From NCBI GenBank assembly GCA_023384025.1, contig JAHDXX010000108.1, positions 3,007-9,978 on the forward strand: a stretch of DNA of 6,972 nt. Direction: 5' to 3'. Origin of the DNA: Sphingomonadaceae bacterium (GTDB lineage: Bacteria; Pseudomonadota; Alphaproteobacteria; Sphingomonadales; Sphingomonadaceae). The translations under genes and the position numbers were made by a program. Shown here one piece after another: positions 4,719 through 6,972 of the stretch (positions are counted from its first letter, which is position 1; each line of letters starts with the position of its first letter). The notes under the pieces are model-generated. The model saw only the letters and a list, made by a program, of their open reading frames with translations. It did not search any database and had not been told where the DNA came from.

Positions 4719-6884
4719 TACGAACGTAGCCGCGCTGCCACCCCCGCCCTGTCCCTGTTCGCCCTGGCCGCCGCGCTCGCTGCGACGCCTGCGATGGCGC
4801 AGGAAGAAAAGCCGGTCGACGATCTGCACCACCGCGGGGTCAATGCCGCTGGCGAGATCGTGGTCAGCGCGATCGGGGTGACCCAGCTTGACGTGCTTGC
4901 AGGGACCTCGGTGCTCGAAGGCGCGGAACTGCAACGCAGCCATGAAGGACAGATCGGCGACATGCTGACCAAGGTCCCGGGCGTTTCGGCGACCAGCTTC
5001 TCGCCCGGTGCATCGCGACCGGTGCTGCGCGGTTTCCAGGGCGAGCGCGTGCGCGTGCTGGTGGACGGGATCGGCACGACCGACGTTTCCAACACCTCGG
5101 CGGACCATGCCACGACCATCGACCCGCTGACGGCGGAGCGGATCGAAGTGCTGCGCGGCCCGGCCGTGCTGCTGTTCGGCAGCCAGGCGATCGGCGGCGC
5201 AGTCAACGTGATCGACAAGCGCATCCCGCAGCGCCGGATGACCGAACCGTTCCACCTCGACATGGCGGGCGCGCTCGACACCGCATTCGACCTGCGCGAG
5301 GCTGGTGCTTCGCTCGACCTGCCGGTGGGGCAGAGCTTCGTTGTCCACGCCAGCGGCGGCTGGCGCGAGACCGACGACATGCGCGTGCCCGGCTTCGTCG
5401 TTGCCGAGGGCCTGCGGGCTGACCTTCTCGCCGATGCCGACGAGGAAGAGGAAGAAGGCGAACTGGACGAGGCGGAAGAACTGCGTGAGGCCGCCAATGC
5501 CCGCGGCACCCTTGCCAGCAGCGCCACGCGCACCTGGTCGGCCAACGCCGGGTTCGCGTTCTTCGAAGGCGATAGCAACCTCGGCGCATCAATCGGCTGG
5601 TACGATACCCGTTATGGCGTGCCCCTTCGCCCCGGCGCCGGGCACCACCACGGCGAGGAGGAGCACGAAGGCGAGGAGCACGAGGACGAGGAGCACAGCG
5701 AAGAGGACGGCGAGGAAAGCGTCTCGATCGCGCTCGAACAGTTCCGCGCCGACTTGCGCGGGCGGCTGGCGCTGGGCGATGGCTTCTTCGAGGCGCTCAA
5801 CACCCGGGTCGGCTATTCCGACTATACCCACACCGAATTCGAAGGCGACGAGGTCGGCACGGTGTTCGACGTCAAGGGCATGGAGGCCCGCGCGGTGCTG
5901 GAACAGGCCAACCGCGATGGCTGGCGCGGCTCGATCGGCCTTCAGTATTACTACCGCGATTTCGACGCCAACGGGGCGGAGGCCTATGTACCCAAGAACC
6001 GCACCGACCAGTTCGCCGTGTTTGGCCTCCAGGAAATCCCGCTCGGCGCATTGCAGCTGGAACTTGCGGGTCGCTACGAAGGTACCAAGGTCAAGTCGCA
6101 GCCGATCGCGGCGAGCCGTTCGTTCGACACGTTCTCGGGCGCGGTCGGCCTCGCCCATGAGACGGAGAAGGGCCTGCGCTTCGGCGTGACCGGTCACCGG
6201 GCCGAGCGCGCCCCGAGTGCGGAAGAACTCTATTCCAACGGCCCGCACATTGCCACGCAGGCGTTCGAAGTCGGCAATCCCGGCCTCACCACCGAACGGG
6301 CATGGGGTGTCGAAGCCTTCGTGCGCGGCCGGATCGGCCTTGCCGATGTGAACATCGCGGTGTTCCGCAACTGGTTCGACAACTTCATCTACCTCGACGA
6401 AACCGGCGAGGAAGAAGACGAGTTGCCGGTGTTCGAATACCTGCAGGGCGATGTCGACTACATGGGCGTGGAAGGCGAGATCAGCGTGCCGATCGTCGAC
6501 AGCGGACCGTTCCGCCTGATCGCCGACCTGCGCGGCGATTACATCAAGGCGGAGCTGGCCAACGGCACTCCGCTGCCGCGCATCCCGCCGCTACGCCTGC
6601 TCGGCGCGATCGAGGCGCAGACCGAGCGGTTCGACGTGCGCGGTGAAGTCGAATGGTTCGACGACCAGAACCGTGTCGCCGCGTTCGAAACACCGACCGA
6701 CGGGTTCACCCAGGTCAACGCCTCGATCGCGTGGAAACCGCTGCGCGGCGACCGCAACGTCACCGTGCTGCTGCAGGGCAACAACCTGTTCGACACGACC
6801 GGCCGCCGCCACGCGAGCTTTACCAAGGACTTCGTCCCGCTGGCCGGGCGCAATGTCCGCTTGAGCGTCAGGACGAGTTTCTGA
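4704..6884 (+). CDS. znuD: TonB-dependent receptor, ZnuD-like zinc uptake
   Basis: This encodes a 726-residue outer-membrane receptor that would import a metal or metal complex using TonB-ExbBD energy. In order: a signal peptide (1-32, cut after A-M-A), a TonB box E-I-V-V-S-A (51-56), a plug domain (about 60-170; L-R-G-F-Q-G-E-R-V-R-V-L-V-D-G, R-I-E-V-L-R-G-P, G-A-V-N-V-I-D), then a 22-strand-type beta barrel ending in the canonical C-terminal Phe. A His/Glu-rich insertion at 314-338 has six His within 18 residues. A second, purely acidic insertion lies at 244-259. The His/acid-rich loop, overall length (Neisseria ZnuD is about 760) and the Zur-like box point to zinc, though nickel, cobalt or copper cannot be excluded. 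An upstream in-frame ATG at 4602 would prepend 34 non-signal residues starting 13 nt after the tRNA, so it was rejected. The 4704 start lacks any Shine-Dalgarno and may be leaderless. Confidence 0.87.
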   Translation: MLYHSYERSRAATPALSLFALAAALAATPAMAQEEKPVDDLHHRGVNAAGEIVVSAIGVTQLDVLAGTSVLEGAELQRSHEGQIGDMLTKVPGVSATSFSPGASRPVLRGFQGERVRVLVDGIGTTDVSNTSADHATTIDPLTAERIEVLRGPAVLLFGSQAIGGAVNVIDKRIPQRRMTEPFHLDMAGALDTAFDLREAGASLDLPVGQSFVVHASGGWRETDDMRVPGFVVAEGLRADLLADADEEEEEGELDEAEELREAANARGTLASSATRTWSANAGFAFFEGDSNLGASIGWYDTRYGVPLRPGAGHHHGEEEHEGEEHEDEEHSEEDGEESVSIALEQFRADLRGRLALGDGFFEALNTRVGYSDYTHTEFEGDEVGTVFDVKGMEARAVLEQANRDGWRGSIGLQYYYRDFDANGAEAYVPKNRTDQFAVFGLQEIPLGALQLELAGRYEGTKVKSQPIAASRSFDTFSGAVGLAHETEKGLRFGVTGHRAERAPSAEELYSNGPHIATQAFEVGNPGLTTERAWGVEAFVRGRIGLADVNIAVFRNWFDNFIYLDETGEEEDELPVFEYLQGDVDYMGVEGEISVPIVDSGPFRLIADLRGDYIKAELANGTPLPRIPPLRLLGAIEAQTERFDVRGEVEWFDDQNRVAAFETPTDGFTQVNASIAWKPLRGDRNVTVLLQGNNLFDTTGRRHASFTKDFVPLAGRNVRLSVRTSF
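5658..5702 (+). repeat. Three 15-bp tandem units encoding the His/Glu loop
   Basis: Three in-frame 15-bp units starting GAGGAGCAC (5658, 5673, 5688) encode E-E-H-E-G, E-E-H-E-D and E-E-H-S-E, just after H-H-H-G (314-317). The first two units differ at only two bases. Such a tandem could gain or lose units without breaking the frame, changing the number of metal-binding His residues in what is probably an extracellular loop. Confidence 0.8.
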
Positions 6885-6909
6885 GGCGTTAGTCGATCGG
6901 ACCACCCGC

Positions 6910-6972
6910 CCCGCCTCCCCGCCCGGCCACCAATCATGCCATTATGCTTTGGTGGCCGGGCGGGGAGGCGGG
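6910..6972. terminator. 24-bp perfect inverted repeat, probable terminator or repeat element
   Basis: The left arm 6910-6933 and right arm 6949-6972 are perfect reverse complements over 24 bp, with a 15-nt loop (6934-6948). It starts 25 nt after the receptor stop codon, where a terminator is expected. The stem is much longer and more GC-rich than usual and reaches the window edge, so the true arm length and any following T-run cannot be seen. It could also be one copy of a dispersed palindromic element or a bidirectional terminator. Confidence 0.65.

Noticed and set aside
5589..6248. Minus-strand ORF with hydrophobic Val/Leu run opposite the receptor
   Set aside because: The hydrophobic stretch is the antisense reading of the Glu/His-rich repeats and the frame lies wholly within the receptor gene.

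Overview
The window is high-GC DNA with a codon style and gene set typical of an alphaproteobacterium, most likely a sphingomonad of the Erythrobacter/Novosphingobium type. This is inferred from gene families and composition; no database search was run. It carries six protein genes and one tRNA gene. One segment, about 1800-2800, is strikingly AT-rich against the rest.

Layout. Positions 1-230 hold no gene: there is an extreme C/G homopolymer tract, a short GC hairpin and a probable dispersed intergenic repeat. A two-gene (+) unit follows: a small NTF2-like lipoprotein (237-980) and, 9 nt later, a MarC-family inner-membrane protein (990-1613). Next comes an unrecognised, AT-rich putative lipoprotein (1689-2654, +), whose base composition suggests acquisition from elsewhere. 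Facing it on the (-) strand is a tight two-gene operon: a CnoX/YbbN-type thioredoxin-TPR protein (3416-4336, probable TTG start) followed 4 nt later by a stand-alone Lon N-terminal-domain protein (2800-3411). Both fit cytoplasmic protein quality control.

Divergent from cnoX is a complete tRNA-Gly(GCC) with encoded CCA (4514-4588). Downstream of it is a 726-residue TonB-dependent outer-membrane receptor (4704-6884) with a His/Glu-rich insertion, best read as a ZnuD-like zinc receptor. A Zur-like dyad lies exactly over its start codon, with no Shine-Dalgarno in front, suggesting zinc-repressed and possibly leaderless expression. The window ends in a 24-bp perfect GC-rich inverted repeat, probably the terminator of the receptor gene or a repeat element.

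No CRISPR array, transposase, phage gene or clearly new multi-gene system was seen. The points most worth checking are the receptor's metal-binding loop with its start-overlapping operator, the AT-rich orphan lipoprotein, and the two extreme GC secondary structures at the ends of the window.
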